From the NCBI GenBank assembly GCA_016744355.1, contig JADGEN010000001.1:55743-119742 (forward strand): a DNA stretch of 64,000 nt. The letters run 5' to 3'. The notes under the pieces were generated by a model. The model did not search any database. It worked only from the letters and a program-made list of their open reading frames with translations, and was not told where the DNA came from. Position numbers and translations under genes: made by a program. Each line of letters opens with the position of its first letter. Within the stretch, counting starts at the first letter, position 1. Below, one piece after another: positions 1 to 9,634 of the stretch. The DNA is from Halieaceae bacterium. GTDB taxonomy: Bacteria > Pseudomonadota > Gammaproteobacteria > Pseudomonadales > Halieaceae.

Positions 1-271
1 GGTGAGTGGCGTGTGCGCTGACAGCAGGATCATCCAGAATTTCCGATTGAATCAGGTAGTTGTCTAGTGCGACGTCATAGGAGCGACGTCGCAGGGCAAA
101 TTCAGCCAGCAGCAATGGATAGACACTGTCGGGCGGAATATGGCGCTCAACGGCCTCATCGGGCTCGGTAGTTACTACAGGCGCCTCGACCGTCGTAATG
201 TCGGCGGTGTTGGTGGTGGCACAGGCACTTAATAGCGAGGCGAGCGCAGCAATGGCAATGAATCGAAGCAT
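1..271 (-). CDS. TPR-family lipoprotein, N-terminal part (cut by window edge)
   Basis: Reading leftward from an ATG at 271, the frame stays open for 90 codons to the window edge, so only the N-terminus is present. It starts with a lipoprotein signal: a basic start (MLRF), a hydrophobic stretch and the lipobox LSAC with Cys near residue 17, followed by a Thr-rich linker. After the linker comes an IPPDSVYPLLLAEFALRR segment that looks like the first helices of a tetratricopeptide repeat. In Pseudomonas a TPR lipoprotein of this kind sits head to head with hemA, which is the arrangement here, with lolB usually next. Likely an outer-membrane lipoprotein. The exact role is not known to me, and the TPR part is mostly outside the window. 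Confidence 0.75.
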   Translation of the reverse strand, partial: MLRFIAIAALASLLSACATTNTADITTVEAPVVTTEPDEAVERHIPPDSVYPLLLAEFALRRRSYDVALDNYLIQSEILDDPAVSAHATH

Positions 272-521
272 AGTGACGTGCAGCACATTTCCTACTAAAC
301 AGGCTGCCCATGATGACACAGCTAGGTGTCGAAACCCACATTTGCGCATTGTAGGAATTTCAGCTTCGGGGTCGTTCATGTGAAGAAATGCCAATTCCTG
401 CAATTTTGCGCGTAACTTGTTAGAATTGCGGGTAATTTCGTCAAAAGTAGCAATGCCTGTGCCCCTCGGGTTGCGGCAACTGTCGGTTAACGACAGCTCA
501 AACAAGAGTCATTCACCAGTT

Positions 522-1916
522 ATGAAGCTTATCGCTCTGGGTATCAATCACAACTCAGCCGCCGTTGAAGTGCGCGAGAGAGTCGCCTTTGCCCCCGAGC
601 AGGTTAGCGAAGCGCTCAATGACGCCTGCGCGGATGCCGGGCTTGACGAAGTGGTTATCCTCTCAACCTGCAATCGTACCGAAGTCTATGCGGTCTCATC
701 GGACCAACTCGATCCGGCGGATAAAGCAAGGCAATTGATAAGCTGGATAGCCAATTATCACCATCTTTCGGCGCAGGATCTGCATCAGTGTGCCTATCAT
801 TATGAATCCGACGAGGCCTTGACGCATATTATGCAGGTGGCCAGTGGGCTCGACTCCATGGTTTTGGGTGAGCCCCAAATTTTGGGTCAGATGAAATCTG
901 CCTACGCGGTGGCCAGAGAGTCCGGTACAGTCAGTAGCGAATTAGGGCGTGTGTTTCCCCGGGTATTTTCAGTTGCAAAACGCGTGCGAACTGACACAGC
1001 AATTGGTGAAAACCCGGTTTCGGTTGCCTTTGCTGCGGTAAATCTGGCGGGCCATATTTTTTCCAATCTGGCTAACACCAGCGCACTTTTGGTCGGTGCA
1101 GGCGAGACGATTGAATTGGTGGCGCGTCATCTCATCGACGCCGGAGTCAATAGAATTGTTATTGCCAACCGCACTCTGGGGCGCGCGCGTGAGCTGGCAC
1201 AGAAATTTTCCGCTGAAGCTGTGCTGCTGTCTGAGATTCCGGAGCAGTTAGAGCAAGCAGATATCGTCATCACCTCTACTGCCAGCCAACTGCCCATTCT
1301 CGGTAAGGGTGCTGTAGAGGTGGCTCTTAAACAACGCAAGCACCGTCCCATGCTGATGGTTGATATCGCAGTTCCCAGGGATATCGAAGCACAGGTGGGA
1401 GATCTGCGTGACGTGTATTTATACAGCGTTGATGATTTACGCGATATTGTCGACCAGAATATACGCGGTCGAGAGAACGAGGCGCGCAAGGCCGACCTGA
1501 TTATTGCCGCGGGCGTTCGAAGTCATAGAGAGGCAGAGCACAGCCTTGCAGCGGTAGATACGGTGAAAGAATATCGAACTATGGCTGAGCAGTTGAAGGA
1601 CCGGGAGTTGCAGCGCGCACTGAGCATGTTGTCTCGTGGAGATGACCCAGCGCAAGTTCTCGCGCAGATGGCGAGAGGGTTGACCCAGAAATTGATTCAC
1701 GCGCCCAGCGCAGGCCTGAAAACGGTGAGTGCTTCGGGACGAGAAGATTTAATTGCGAATGCAAGAAAGCTATTGGGCCTGCCCGAGCCTCATGATGCCC
1801 CGGCTGAAGAATCAACAGGCGAGGCCGATACAGATAAGGAAAGTGCTAGTCACCGCGCCACACAGGCGACTTTTTCTTCGCTTCCCACCGACCCATCGGA
1901 ACCAACATTACAATGA
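522..1916 (+). CDS. hemA: Glutamyl-tRNA reductase
   Basis: NADPH-dependent reduction of glutamyl-tRNA(Glu) to glutamate-1-semialdehyde, the first committed step of C5-pathway haem synthesis, in the cytoplasm. The start at 522 gives the family N-terminus [13 protein letters not shown]; an in-frame codon at 417 would add 35 residues with no family character. The catalytic Cys is residue 50 in STCNRTE. The block [16 protein letters not shown] and the NADPH-site VGAGE are intact. At 464 residues it is longer than the usual ~420, because of a Glu/Ser/Thr-rich, apparently disordered C-terminal tail of about 45 residues. It overlaps prfA by 4 bases (ATGA), so the two are probably translationally coupled, and it leads the hemA-prfA-prmC-moeB operon. 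Confidence 0.96.
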   Translation: MKLIALGINHNSAAVEVRERVAFAPEQVSEALNDACADAGLDEVVILSTCNRTEVYAVSSDQLDPADKARQLISWIANYHHLSAQDLHQCAYHYESDEALTHIMQVASGLDSMVLGEPQILGQMKSAYAVARESGTVSSELGRVFPRVFSVAKRVRTDTAIGENPVSVAFAAVNLAGHIFSNLANTSALLVGAGETIELVARHLIDAGVNRIVIANRTLGRARELAQKFSAEAVLLSEIPEQLEQADIVITSTASQLPILGKGAVEVALKQRKHRPMLMVDIAVPRDIEAQVGDLRDVYLYSVDDLRDIVDQNIRGRENEARKADLIIAAGVRSHREAEHSLAAVDTVKEYRTMAEQLKDRELQRALSMLSRGDDPAQVLAQMARGLTQKLIHAPSAGLKTVSASGREDLIANARKLLGLPEPHDAPAEESTGEADTDKESASHRATQATFSSLPTDPSEPTLQ

Positions 1917-2998
1917 AACAATCCATACTGAGTAAGCTCGAGTCACTGGCTGAGCGACACGAGGAAGTAGCAGCGCTGCTGGGCGATGCTGAAACCATAG
2001 CCGATCAGAACAGATTTCGCGAGTTGTCACAGGAATACGCTGAGCTTGAAACGGTAGTGCGGTGTTATGAAAGGTTTTCTCGCGTAATGCAGGACCTTGA
2101 AGAAGCCGAGTTAATGTTGCAGGACAGCGATGCCGATTTGCGAGAAATGGCCAAAGAAGAGATTGACGATGGGCTAAAGCAACGCAAAGAACTGGAAGCG
2201 GAGCTGCAAACCTTATTGCTGCCTAAAGATGCGCGTGACTCGCATAACGTGTTCCTGGAAATACGCGCAGGCACGGGCGGCGATGAAGCCGCTATTTTCT
2301 CGGGTGACCTGTTTCGCATGTATTCACGTTATGGCGAGAAGCAGGGGTGGAAGCTCGAAGTCATGTCTCAGCGTAGCGGAGATCATGGTGGCTACAAGGA
2401 GATTATCACCCGTATAGAGGGCCGGAACGTATTTGCTCATCTCAAATTTGAATCGGGTGCGCATCGGGTGCAGCGGGTACCCGATACCGAATCCCAGGGT
2501 CGCATTCATACGTCCGCCTGCACCGTTGCTATTATGGCAGAGGCAGAAAGTGTTGAAGCGATAGAAATAAACAAGGGTGATCTGCGGGTGGACACTTTTC
2601 GTGCTTCGGGCGCGGGTGGGCAGCACGTCAACAAAACAGATTCTGCCATTCGCCTAACACACCTTCCCTCAGGCATTGTGGTGGAGTGCCAGGACGAGCG
2701 TTCACAGCACAAAAACAAAGCGAGAGCCATGTCTTTGCTGCAGGCCAGGCTGCTTACCAGCGCACAGGATAAACAAGACGCCGAGCAAGCGGCAGAACGT
2801 CGTAATCTGGTGGGAACCGGTGATCGTTCTGACCGTATTCGCACTTACAATTATCCCCAGGGGCGCATTACCGACCACCGTATTAATCTCACCTTGTATA
2901 AACTGGCCGAAGTGATGGAAGGCGACCTGGGTGCCGTGGTGGATCCGCTGCGCAGGGAGTATCAGGCAGATCAATTGGCCGCATTGGCTGACAACTAA
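1913..2998 (+). CDS. prfA: Peptide chain release factor 1
   Basis: Recognises UAA and UAG stop codons in the ribosomal A site and triggers release of the finished peptide. The 361 residues match the family length. The universal GGQ is at residues 235-237 in [15 protein letters not shown]. The stop-codon-reading P-x-T tripeptide is PDT in [14 protein letters not shown], which identifies RF1 rather than RF2 (whose motif is SPF). The gene sits between hemA and prmC; PrmC methylates the Gln of this GGQ, so substrate and enzyme are adjacent. The start overlaps the hemA stop (ATGA), and its stop TAA shares its last base with the prmC ATG. Confidence 0.97.
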   Translation: MKQSILSKLESLAERHEEVAALLGDAETIADQNRFRELSQEYAELETVVRCYERFSRVMQDLEEAELMLQDSDADLREMAKEEIDDGLKQRKELEAELQTLLLPKDARDSHNVFLEIRAGTGGDEAAIFSGDLFRMYSRYGEKQGWKLEVMSQRSGDHGGYKEIITRIEGRNVFAHLKFESGAHRVQRVPDTESQGRIHTSACTVAIMAEAESVEAIEINKGDLRVDTFRASGAGGQHVNKTDSAIRLTHLPSGIVVECQDERSQHKNKARAMSLLQARLLTSAQDKQDAEQAAERRNLVGTGDRSDRIRTYNYPQGRITDHRINLTLYKLAEVMEGDLGAVVDPLRREYQADQLAALADN

Positions 2999-3831
2999 TG
3001 CCCACAGTGGCCGAGTTGCTGGCTGATGCCTCGACACTCCCGGGGGAGAGCGCAAGGCGCGACGCCGAAATTCTACTGTGCCATTGTTTAGAAAAGTCGC
3101 GAACCTGGCTCTACACCTGGCCCGAATCAAATGTCGATACCGCGCAGGCGGAACGTTTTTCATCTCTACTTGCTTCTCGTTTTGAGGGCGTCCCCGTTGC
3201 TTATATCCTGGGTAGGCGGGAATTTTGGTCGCTCAATCTACAGGTCAATGAGCACACTTTAATTCCCCGGCCTGAAACTGAAACCCTGGTGGAGTGGGCT
3301 CTTTCTTTGTCGTTGCCAGGCCGTGCGGCGGTGCTCGATCTGGGGACGGGCAGCGGAGCCATTGCACTGGCGTTGGCGAGCGAAAGGCCTGACTGGCGAC
3401 TTGCGGGGGTGGACGCCAGTGAGGGGGCGCTGCAGGTTGCGATTGCCAATGCCACCGAGCACGCTTTGTCTAACAGCAGATTTTTTTTATCCAACTGGTA
3501 CGAAGGCGTAGCAGGGCAGTACTTTGATTTGCTTGTGAGCAATCCCCCCTATGTGGAGGGAGGCGACAGTCATTTGTCCCAGGGAGATGTGCGCTTCGAA
3601 CCGGTCTCAGCGCTGGTAGCGGCTGAGGAGGGCCTGGCAGATCTACGAGAATTAGTGTCGCGCGCGCCTGAGCACCTTCGCCGTGGCGGCTGGCTGTTAC
3701 TCGAGCACGGTTTTGATCAAGGGGAGGCAGTGAGAACACTTTTGCATCAACGCGGTTTTACTCAAATCGAAACGCGCCTGGATCTTGCCGGTCTGGAAAG
3801 AATCAGTGGAGGCCAATGGCATGCTGAATGA
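2998..3831 (+). CDS. prmC: Release factor glutamine methyltransferase
   Basis: SAM-dependent N5-methylation of the GGQ glutamine of RF1 and RF2. The 277-residue protein has the N-terminal helical substrate domain, then the SAM-binding motif DLGTGSG near residue 115 and the NPPY catalytic motif at about residue 182 (VSNPPYVEGG), typical of amino-group methylases acting on planar amides. The TAATG junction with prfA implies coupling. Its 3' end overlaps the following moeB by 11 bases. It was formerly called hemK for its place beside hemA. Confidence 0.96.
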   Translation: MPTVAELLADASTLPGESARRDAEILLCHCLEKSRTWLYTWPESNVDTAQAERFSSLLASRFEGVPVAYILGRREFWSLNLQVNEHTLIPRPETETLVEWALSLSLPGRAAVLDLGTGSGAIALALASERPDWRLAGVDASEGALQVAIANATEHALSNSRFFLSNWYEGVAGQYFDLLVSNPPYVEGGDSHLSQGDVRFEPVSALVAAEEGLADLRELVSRAPEHLRRGGWLLLEHGFDQGEAVRTLLHQRGFTQIETRLDLAGLERISGGQWHAE

Positions 3832-4573
3832 CAAACAACTGGATCGCTACGCTAGACAGATATTAATCGCCGATTTCGATATTCGCGGACAGGAATGCTT
3901 GCAGGCCGCCACAGTGTTGGTAGTGGGGCTGGGTGGGCTGGGTAGCCCTGCGGCGCTGTATCTGGCTGCGGCGGGTGTGGGTAAATTGATCCTGGCGGAT
4001 GGAGACCAGGTGGAACTGAGTAATTTACAACGCCAGATCGCGCACCAGGAGGCTGATGTAGGTCGGAATAAAGCGAGCTCTGCAGCATCTTCAGCTGCAG
4101 CGCTCAATAGCGATATCCGGATCGAAGTTGTCGAGAAAAGCTTAACCGAAACCGATTTATCTGCGCTGCTCGATGGCGTCGATCTGGTTGTGGATGCAAG
4201 TGACAATTACCCTATCAGGTTCTCTTTAAACCGGACTTGTATTGAGAGAGAGGTACCGTTGGTTTCGGCCGCTGCGGTGCGCAGCGAAGGCCAGATTTCT
4301 GTGTTTGACCCGGTGCGCGGCGGTCCTTGTTATCGCTGTCTGTATCGCGACGAGGGTGAACAGAGCGCGCTGAGCTGTGCACAAAGTGGTGTATTGGCAC
4401 CGGTGGTTGGTGTGTTTGGTTCGCTGCTGGCGATGGAAACGATAAAAGTTCTGACAGCCTATGGCGAGCATTTATCGGGTAGTGTGCTGATGCTGGATCT
4501 GAAAACGATGGACAGTCGTAAGCTTACGGTGCCACGCTGGAAGCACTGCCCTGATTGCGGGCATCTGGCTTAA
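3821..4573 (+). CDS. moeB: MoeB/ThiF-type sulfur-carrier adenylyltransferase
   Basis: E1-like enzyme that adenylates the C-terminal Gly-Gly of a sulfur carrier (MoaD for molybdopterin, possibly ThiS for thiazole). The start at 3821 has a GGAGG-type ribosome site just upstream; an earlier in-frame codon at 3785 lies inside prmC. The nucleotide-binding GLGGLGSP is at residues 36-43, the usual catalytic-loop Cys is about residue 186 (SCAQSGVLAP), and two zinc CxxC pairs are at residues 170/173 and 243/246. Length 250 is normal for MoeB and there is no rhodanese domain. In Pseudomonas moeB follows prmC in the same way. MoeB and ThiF cannot be told apart by sequence alone; the neighbourhood favours MoeB. 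murI, which often follows, is absent. Confidence 0.88.
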   Translation: MLNDKQLDRYARQILIADFDIRGQECLQAATVLVVGLGGLGSPAALYLAAAGVGKLILADGDQVELSNLQRQIAHQEADVGRNKASSAASSAAALNSDIRIEVVEKSLTETDLSALLDGVDLVVDASDNYPIRFSLNRTCIEREVPLVSAAAVRSEGQISVFDPVRGGPCYRCLYRDEGEQSALSCAQSGVLAPVVGVFGSLLAMETIKVLTAYGEHLSGSVLMLDLKTMDSRKLTVPRWKHCPDCGHLA

Positions 4574-4591
4574 TCTGGACGCTGCTGTTCT

Positions 4592-5989
4592 TTAATGCTC
4601 TGGTGCAGGCAGTGGTCTTCGCAGCAACTGCCTTTGTCGCCACAATACCAGTAACGTAGCCACCGCAATTCCCGCAATCATGGCCTTCCAGAAGCCCACG
4701 GTGCCGTCTGTAGGATCTTCAGCGTTACTGATTCCCAACCAGTAGCCTAATGGTAGGGCGATGAGCCAGTAGGCAATCGCCATTACCAAAAATGGAAATC
4801 GTGTGTCTTTAAAGGCTCTCAATGTTGAGGCGGCCGATACTTCAATGGCGTCAATGATGATAAAAAATGCCGCAAGGCGGACCAGAATTGTTGCCATGGA
4901 GAGTATTGCTACATCGTCGGTGTAGGCTCGGATGATGGCGTGCGGATTGACTAGCAACAATATCATGACCAACAGCCCTGATAATACGGCGATACCTGTG
5001 CCGCAGCGCACGCTTAGGATGACGCTCTCTTTGTCACCAGCACCAATGGCATGCCCAATACGCGTGGCCATCGCGGCGCTGATGCTAATCAGAGGCATAA
5101 AGATGACATCCCAGACATTCAGGGCAATCTGGTGAGATGCCATTGCGGTGTTACCCAGGGTAGCGATGAACAGGCCGATAATCGAGAATACCCCGACCTC
5201 TAGAAAGTAGGTCAGGCCAATGGGCGTGCCCAGACTGATTATTGCTTTCAGCGGTTCCAGCTTTGGCGCGACCCACTGCATTTTGGGAAGATAGGGTTTT
5301 AGGGAGTCGGCGCGAGCCATGTAAAACGCAATCAGCAGGGGGCCCAGCCACATAGAAATAGCGGTAGCCCAGCCACAGCCTTCGGCTCCCATGGCCGGTA
5401 TCCCGCCTATGCCGTAGATGAAGGCATAGTTCAGGGGCACGTTGGCACAAAAACCAATCACGCTGGCAATGGCGAATGGCCGCATAATTCCAATGCCCTG
5501 GGTGTGACAGCGCAGGGCCTGAAACAGCGCCGCTGCAGGTATCCCAAATGAAGTCGCCTGCAAATAGGCCAGACTTTTTTCCTGGGTTTGGGCATCCAGA
5601 TCGAGTAAAGCGAGCAATGGATTGGCAAAATAGCACAGTGGACCGGCGATCAAGCCGAGAATTACTGCCAGCCAGATTGATTGGGGTAGCAGTTCTTTGA
5701 TGCGGTGAATTTTTGCCGCGCCAAAATCTTGCGCCACTATGGCTGTGGTAGCCAAGAGCATACCGACGATGAATAGATACACGGGTAGCCATATATTATA
5801 GCCAATGGCTACCGCCGCCAGATCGACGGCGGCGTAGCGCCCCGCCATTATGGTGTCGACTACCCCGGTGCCCATTTGTGCCAGCTGCGCAATCATTATC
5901 GGCCAGCTAAGCTTCAATAGCGCTTTTACCTCGGCTGTATGGGCCTGTAGGCGTCCTGTCGGTTTGTTGTTGGGGTTTGGCGAAGACAT
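4592..5989 (-). CDS. MATE family multidrug/cation antiporter
   Basis: Inner-membrane exporter that couples Na+ or H+ entry to efflux of organic cations or drugs. The 465-residue protein has about 12 hydrophobic segments in two similar halves; the first begins LLKLSWPIMIAQLAQMGTGVVDTIMAG, written here only as a description of residues 25-51: the proline, glutamine and D-T-I-M-A-G pattern is characteristic of NorM-like MATE proteins. The ATG at 5989 gives a short polar N-terminus before the first helix. It is convergent with moeB (18-base gap) and divergent from the DoxX gene. The substrate cannot be predicted from the sequence. Confidence 0.9.
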   Translation of the reverse strand: MSSPNPNNKPTGRLQAHTAEVKALLKLSWPIMIAQLAQMGTGVVDTIMAGRYAAVDLAAVAIGYNIWLPVYLFIVGMLLATTAIVAQDFGAAKIHRIKELLPQSIWLAVILGLIAGPLCYFANPLLALLDLDAQTQEKSLAYLQATSFGIPAAALFQALRCHTQGIGIMRPFAIASVIGFCANVPLNYAFIYGIGGIPAMGAEGCGWATAISMWLGPLLIAFYMARADSLKPYLPKMQWVAPKLEPLKAIISLGTPIGLTYFLEVGVFSIIGLFIATLGNTAMASHQIALNVWDVIFMPLISISAAMATRIGHAIGAGDKESVILSVRCGTGIAVLSGLLVMILLLVNPHAIIRAYTDDVAILSMATILVRLAAFFIIIDAIEVSAASTLRAFKDTRFPFLVMAIAYWLIALPLGYWLGISNAEDPTDGTVGFWKAMIAGIAVATLLVLWRQRQLLRRPLPAPEH

Positions 5990-6025
5990 AGTTGTTCTGG
6001 CGCTTATTTAATTTTTTTGAGGTGG

Positions 6026-6055
6026 TTGCGATCTGAATGAAACCTTTTACATAAT
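6026..6055 (+). promoter_or_regulatory. Possible sigma-70 promoter of the DoxX gene
   Basis: TTGCGA at 6026-6031 and CATAAT at 6050-6055 are separated by 18 bases, in the only intergenic space between the divergent MATE and DoxX genes. The -10 box matches the consensus at five of six positions, the -35 box less well. Predicted by eye only. Confidence 0.4.
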
Positions 6056-6100
6056 AATGGTGTCGAAACCCACAACATAAGCATAACAGGGATTGGTTAG

Positions 6101-6691
6101 ATGGGCGCTCTCACTCAGTTGTATTATACGATTCACAACGCACTATTTCATCGTCTGAAATACTTGGATGGCTTGGCACCTCTGGCATTACGCTTGTACC
6201 TGGTGCCGGTATTCTGGATGGCGGGTTCACAGAAAATAGCGGGAATGGATAGCACCATTGAGTGGTTCGGTAACCCCGATTGGGGCTTGGGCCTGCCTTT
6301 TCCATCACTGCTCGCTCATCTGGCGGCTTACACTGAGGCTGTGGGAGCTGTGCTGTTGCTGGTAGGGTTGGCTACACGCTGGATATCAATTCCACTCATT
6401 GTCACTATGCTGGTGGCAATCTTTACCGTGCACTGGCCCAACGGATGGGCGGCGATAGCCGACTCCGGGGCGCAGGATGTGGCTGTTCGTCTTGGCGCTG
6501 CGAGGGAGTTGTTGCAAGAACATGGCAATTACGATTGGTTAACTGAGAAGGGCAGTTTCGTCATTTTAAACAATGGTATTGAGTTTGGCGTGACCTATCT
6601 GGTTATGCTGCTATCTCTGTTATTTACCGGCGGCGGACGCTACGTTAGCCTGGATTACTTCATGCTGAAGGTGTTCCCCTCAAGAAACTGA
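6101..6691 (+). CDS. DoxX family membrane protein
   Basis: A 196-residue integral membrane protein of the DoxX family, with about four hydrophobic segments. The N-terminal part (LRLYLVPVFWMAGSQKIAG) and the later segment with AAYTEAVGAVLLLVGLATR carry the DoxX pattern of a helix ending in G-x-x-K followed by a helix with E and G residues. A polar insertion of about 40 residues (HWPNGWAAIADSG onward) precedes the last two helices. Members are often linked to oxidative-stress or thiol functions, but the biochemical role of this one is not known. It appears to be a single-gene unit; rhlB follows after 61 bases. Confidence 0.8.
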   Translation: MGALTQLYYTIHNALFHRLKYLDGLAPLALRLYLVPVFWMAGSQKIAGMDSTIEWFGNPDWGLGLPFPSLLAHLAAYTEAVGAVLLLVGLATRWISIPLIVTMLVAIFTVHWPNGWAAIADSGAQDVAVRLGAARELLQEHGNYDWLTEKGSFVILNNGIEFGVTYLVMLLSLLFTGGGRYVSLDYFMLKVFPSRN

Positions 6692-6752
6692 GTAATTGTG
6701 TGTTCGAAATGGTAGACTAGCGCGTTTTTTTTAATAGCCGAAGGTTACCATT

Positions 6753-8042
6753 TTGAACAAAAGCACGAGTGGGCACAAAGGCGATAAGCCGTCCGAAGGC
6801 AAAGGCGGTCATCGTCGCCAGCAAACCAAGCCCCAAAAAGCCGATACCTGGTCCATAGATGACTTTCCGGTCGAGCCCGAAGAAGGCAAGGCGCGCTTCC
6901 ACGACATTGGTTTGCGCGATGAGTTGATGCACGCAATTGCGGATCTTGGTTTTGAATACTGCTCACCTATTCAGGCGACTATTCTTCCCCATACGCTGCA
7001 GGGTCACGACGCCATCGGCAAGGCGCAAACCGGCACGGGTAAAACTGCTGCGTTTCTCATCACAATGTTTAACGATATGCTCTGTCACCCTCTTGAGGGC
7101 GAACGCTTTGTGGGGGAGCCTCGCGGGCTCGTTATTGCGCCCACACGGGAGCTGGTTATGCAGATTGCGGCAGATGCTGTAGACCTCGCCAAACACACTG
7201 ACCTGCAAGTGGTCACACTGATTGGCGGCATGGATTACCAAAAACAGCTCAATCGTCTGCACAACGACGTCGTTGATTTGGTCGTTGCTACGCCAGGACG
7301 TCTGCTCGATTTTATGGGTCGACGTGACCTGTACCTGGACCACATCGAGGTGCTGGTACTGGATGAAGCGGACAGAATGTTGGATATGGGTTTTATCCCT
7401 CAGGTAAAGCGTATCGTGCGAGCCACGCCGCGTAAGGAAGACCGCCAGACACTGCTGTTTTCTGCAACCTTCACCCAGGATATTATTAATCTCTCACAGC
7501 AATGGACGTATGAGCCGGTAACGATCGAAATTGAGCCCGAGCATGTCGCCACCGATTCTGTGGACCAGAAGGTATTTCTGGTGAGCTCAGAACAGCGTTT
7601 TCGCATTCTTAAGAATTTGCTGCGCGGAGACGACGCTGAAAGTGTGATTGTGTTTGCCAACAGGCGTGATCAGGTGCGTCGTCTACATGAGAAGTTGCGT
7701 AAGTCTGGTGTGTCCTGCGGCATGCTCTCCGGAGAAGTTCCGCAAAACAAGCGCACACGCACACTGGAGCAGTTCAAAAGTGGCGAAGTAAAAGTGCTGG
7801 TGGCCACCGATGTAGCGGGGCGTGGCATTCACGTGAATGGCGTAAGTCACGTTGTAAACTATAATTTGCCTGAAGATCCTGAAGATTATGTGCATCGCAT
7901 TGGCCGCACGGGGCGCGCAGGAGCCAGCGGCACCTCGATCAGTTTTGCCAGTGAAGATGAGGCGTTTTTGCTCCCCGATATCGAAAAGCTGTTGGGCGAT
8001 AAGCTGGAGTGCACTTACCCCCCGCAGGAACTGCTCGATTAG
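6753..8042 (+). CDS. rhlB: DEAD-box RNA helicase, RhlB type
   Basis: ATP-dependent RNA unwinding, in relatives as part of or beside the RNA degradosome. The start is a TTG at 6753, the only initiator upstream of the Q motif, with an AAGG about 8 bases before it. An approximately 50-residue basic, Gly/Lys-rich N-terminal extension is followed by the Q motif (FEYCSPIQA), motif I AQTGTGKT (about residues 91-98), PTREL, TPGR, motif II DEAD (204-207), SAT and the C-terminal motif [10 protein letters not shown]. At 429 residues with no long C-terminal tail it fits RhlB better than RhlE or DeaD. It ends overlapping the convergent cysZ by 4 bases. Confidence 0.88.
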   Translation: MNKSTSGHKGDKPSEGKGGHRRQQTKPQKADTWSIDDFPVEPEEGKARFHDIGLRDELMHAIADLGFEYCSPIQATILPHTLQGHDAIGKAQTGTGKTAAFLITMFNDMLCHPLEGERFVGEPRGLVIAPTRELVMQIAADAVDLAKHTDLQVVTLIGGMDYQKQLNRLHNDVVDLVVATPGRLLDFMGRRDLYLDHIEVLVLDEADRMLDMGFIPQVKRIVRATPRKEDRQTLLFSATFTQDIINLSQQWTYEPVTIEIEPEHVATDSVDQKVFLVSSEQRFRILKNLLRGDDAESVIVFANRRDQVRRLHEKLRKSGVSCGMLSGEVPQNKRTRTLEQFKSGEVKVLVATDVAGRGIHVNGVSHVVNYNLPEDPEDYVHRIGRTGRAGASGTSISFASEDEAFLLPDIEKLLGDKLECTYPPQELLD

Positions 8043-8791
8043 TCGGCCAGTTCTTCACACCACATTAGCGTAGCGCCAACTACCGCCGAGGGGATCACAA
8101 AGAAATTCACCACGGGGATACTGGCGCATAGCGCTACAGCCCCACCAAAGCCCAAAGTGCTGAGGCGCCGATAACGCGCCGCCTCTTTTACATCGGCAAA
8201 ACTCAGCTGGTGGTTATCCATGGGGTAATCCAGAAACTGTATGCTCATCATCCAGGCACCTAGCAGTAGCCATAAAAACGGCGAAACCACGTTTAGCCCC
8301 GGAATGAAGCTCAGTACCAATACAAACAAGAACATGGGGATGTAATACAGCAGCTTCGACAATTCTCGAATGATACTGCGTGGAATCTCCATCAGCGCAG
8401 CGCCAAAGCCTTCCAGCGAATCTACCGGCTTGCCAGTAATTAGCTCTTCCGCTTTTTCGGCTAATAATGCATTGAAAGGGGAGGCGATTAGCAGGGCGAT
8501 GGAGGTGAATGCATAGCCTGTAATGAGGCTGAGGCTGATCGCAATCAGAGGCCACAAGATCCATTCAATAAAGCCCAGCCACTCGGGAATATTGCCCAGT
8601 AAGCTGTTCATCAGTTCGCTCAAGTAGTTTACGGCGAAGCCAATCAGGGAGCCAAAAATAAGAATGTTGATCACCAGGGGGATGATCACAAATAGCCTGA
8701 GAGACTTGTGGTTGAGCATTTTTGCACCGCGCAACAAGTATCGCGTGCCGTGGGAAAAGTTACCTTGCACGGGTGTAGCCTCCGTCGTCAT
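8039..8791 (-). CDS. cysZ: CysZ/EI24-family sulfate transporter
   Basis: Inner-membrane protein that imports sulfate for cysteine synthesis in well-studied relatives. The 250-residue protein has the CysZ N-terminus (a G-x-x-Y-L-L-x-G-A pattern, then [16 protein letters not shown]) and about four further hydrophobic stretches, with a long central loop rich in Glu and Ala. The ATG at 8791 lies inside the 3' end of the upstream cysteine-rich gene, so the two are co-transcribed. No cys regulon genes are adjacent, so the substrate rests on family membership alone. Confidence 0.85.
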   Translation of the reverse strand: MTTEATPVQGNFSHGTRYLLRGAKMLNHKSLRLFVIIPLVINILIFGSLIGFAVNYLSELMNSLLGNIPEWLGFIEWILWPLIAISLSLITGYAFTSIALLIASPFNALLAEKAEELITGKPVDSLEGFGAALMEIPRSIIRELSKLLYYIPMFLFVLVLSFIPGLNVVSPFLWLLLGAWMMSIQFLDYPMDNHQLSFADVKEAARYRRLSTLGFGGAVALCASIPVVNFFVIPSAVVGATLMWCEELAD

Positions 8792-8978
8792 TGGCGCACG
8801 CCGGGCACAGGCAGCGCGTTAGTTTTTCTGTTTCGGGGATCTTCTCTATAACAGCTTGGCTGAACTGTACTTGAGTGCACCAGCATTCGTCTATGGATTT
8901 ACCCGCGCTTACGGCGCAGCGGTTTGGCTTGCTACAAAGTGGGCACTGCGAGCTTGATTTTCCAGATGTTAGTGTCAT
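8760..8978 (-). CDS. Small cysteine-rich CWC family protein
   Basis: A 72-residue protein with the pattern CPLC, then CAV, then CWC, and a C-terminal CLCPACA: eight cysteines arranged like the Cysteine-rich CWC family, presumably binding zinc. The function of the family is unknown. It overlaps the start of cysZ by 32 bases in another frame, which argues for translational coupling. The ATG at 8978 is the only sensible start. The regular Cys spacing in so short a protein, with acceptable codon use, makes a chance ORF unlikely. Confidence 0.78.
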   Translation of the reverse strand: MTLTSGKSSSQCPLCSKPNRCAVSAGKSIDECWCTQVQFSQAVIEKIPETEKLTRCLCPACANDDGGYTRAR

Positions 8979-9040
8979 GTAGCCTGTGAGATTGTTAAAG
9001 CAGTGGCTATAATAACGAATAAGTGACGGGTAGTAAGCAA

Positions 9041-9634
9041 ATGAGCGACGACGACAAATTGTTTTTCGAGGAGATGTCCGACGTTTCGCCCCTAAAACGT
9101 GAAACTCGCGTGGCCCTCACTCGAGAAAGTCTGGCAGCAAAGGATTCCTCATTAGATCGCAGACGTACCGCCGCTGTAACAGGGCCTGCCATCGATAGAA
9201 ACATTCTCACTGAAGATGGCATACAACCGCTTGATCCCTGGTACGTACTGGAATTTAAGCGTCCCGGTATTCAAAATGGGGTGTATCGCAAACTCAGACA
9301 GGGTCGCTACGAGGCCGAAGCCAGGCTTGACCTGCATCGGATGACTGTCGCGATCGCACGCGCGGAGCTGTTTCAGTTTATCGATGACTGCCATCAGTTG
9401 GGGCTGCGCTCGGTACTGCTTATTCACGGCAAGGGCGAAACGCCCTCTGAGCGAGGTAAGTGTTCAATTTTGAAGGGCTGTGCCGATCACTGGTTGCGCG
9501 AACTCGATATCGTGCAGGCCTTCCATAGTGCGCGACCGCAGCACGGTGGTACTGGGGCTGTTTACGTGCTGCTGCGCAAGAGCGAAGATAAGAAGCGTGA
9601 GAATCGCGAGCGCTTCAATTCTCTTATTGGGTAG
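9041..9634 (+). CDS. smrA: Smr domain protein, SmrA type
   Basis: Smr (small MutS-related) domain protein; relatives are DNA or RNA endonucleases or nicking enzymes of unclear biological role. An acidic N-terminus (MSDDDKLFFEEM) and a linker of about 90 residues precede the Smr domain, recognised by LDLHRMTV and by the catalytic-type LIHGKGE, with the closing HGGTGAVYVLLR. The ATG at 9041 is preferred over a GTG at 9023 because family members begin with a similar acidic MSDDD sequence. It overlaps the convergent PA4642-type gene by 11 bases at the 3' ends. Confidence 0.85.
   Translation: MSDDDKLFFEEMSDVSPLKRETRVALTRESLAAKDSSLDRRRTAAVTGPAIDRNILTEDGIQPLDPWYVLEFKRPGIQNGVYRKLRQGRYEAEARLDLHRMTVAIARAELFQFIDDCHQLGLRSVLLIHGKGETPSERGKCSILKGCADHWLRELDIVQAFHSARPQHGGTGAVYVLLRKSEDKKRENRERFNSLIG

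Noticed and set aside
2472..2520. RF1 stop-codon tripeptide PDT looks unusual
   Set aside because: The RF1 rule is P-x-T and the middle residue varies; it is a normal RF1.
5151..5792. 213-codon minus-strand frame within the MATE gene
   Set aside because: Same strand, different frame of a clear 12-helix MATE gene; the protein has no family features.
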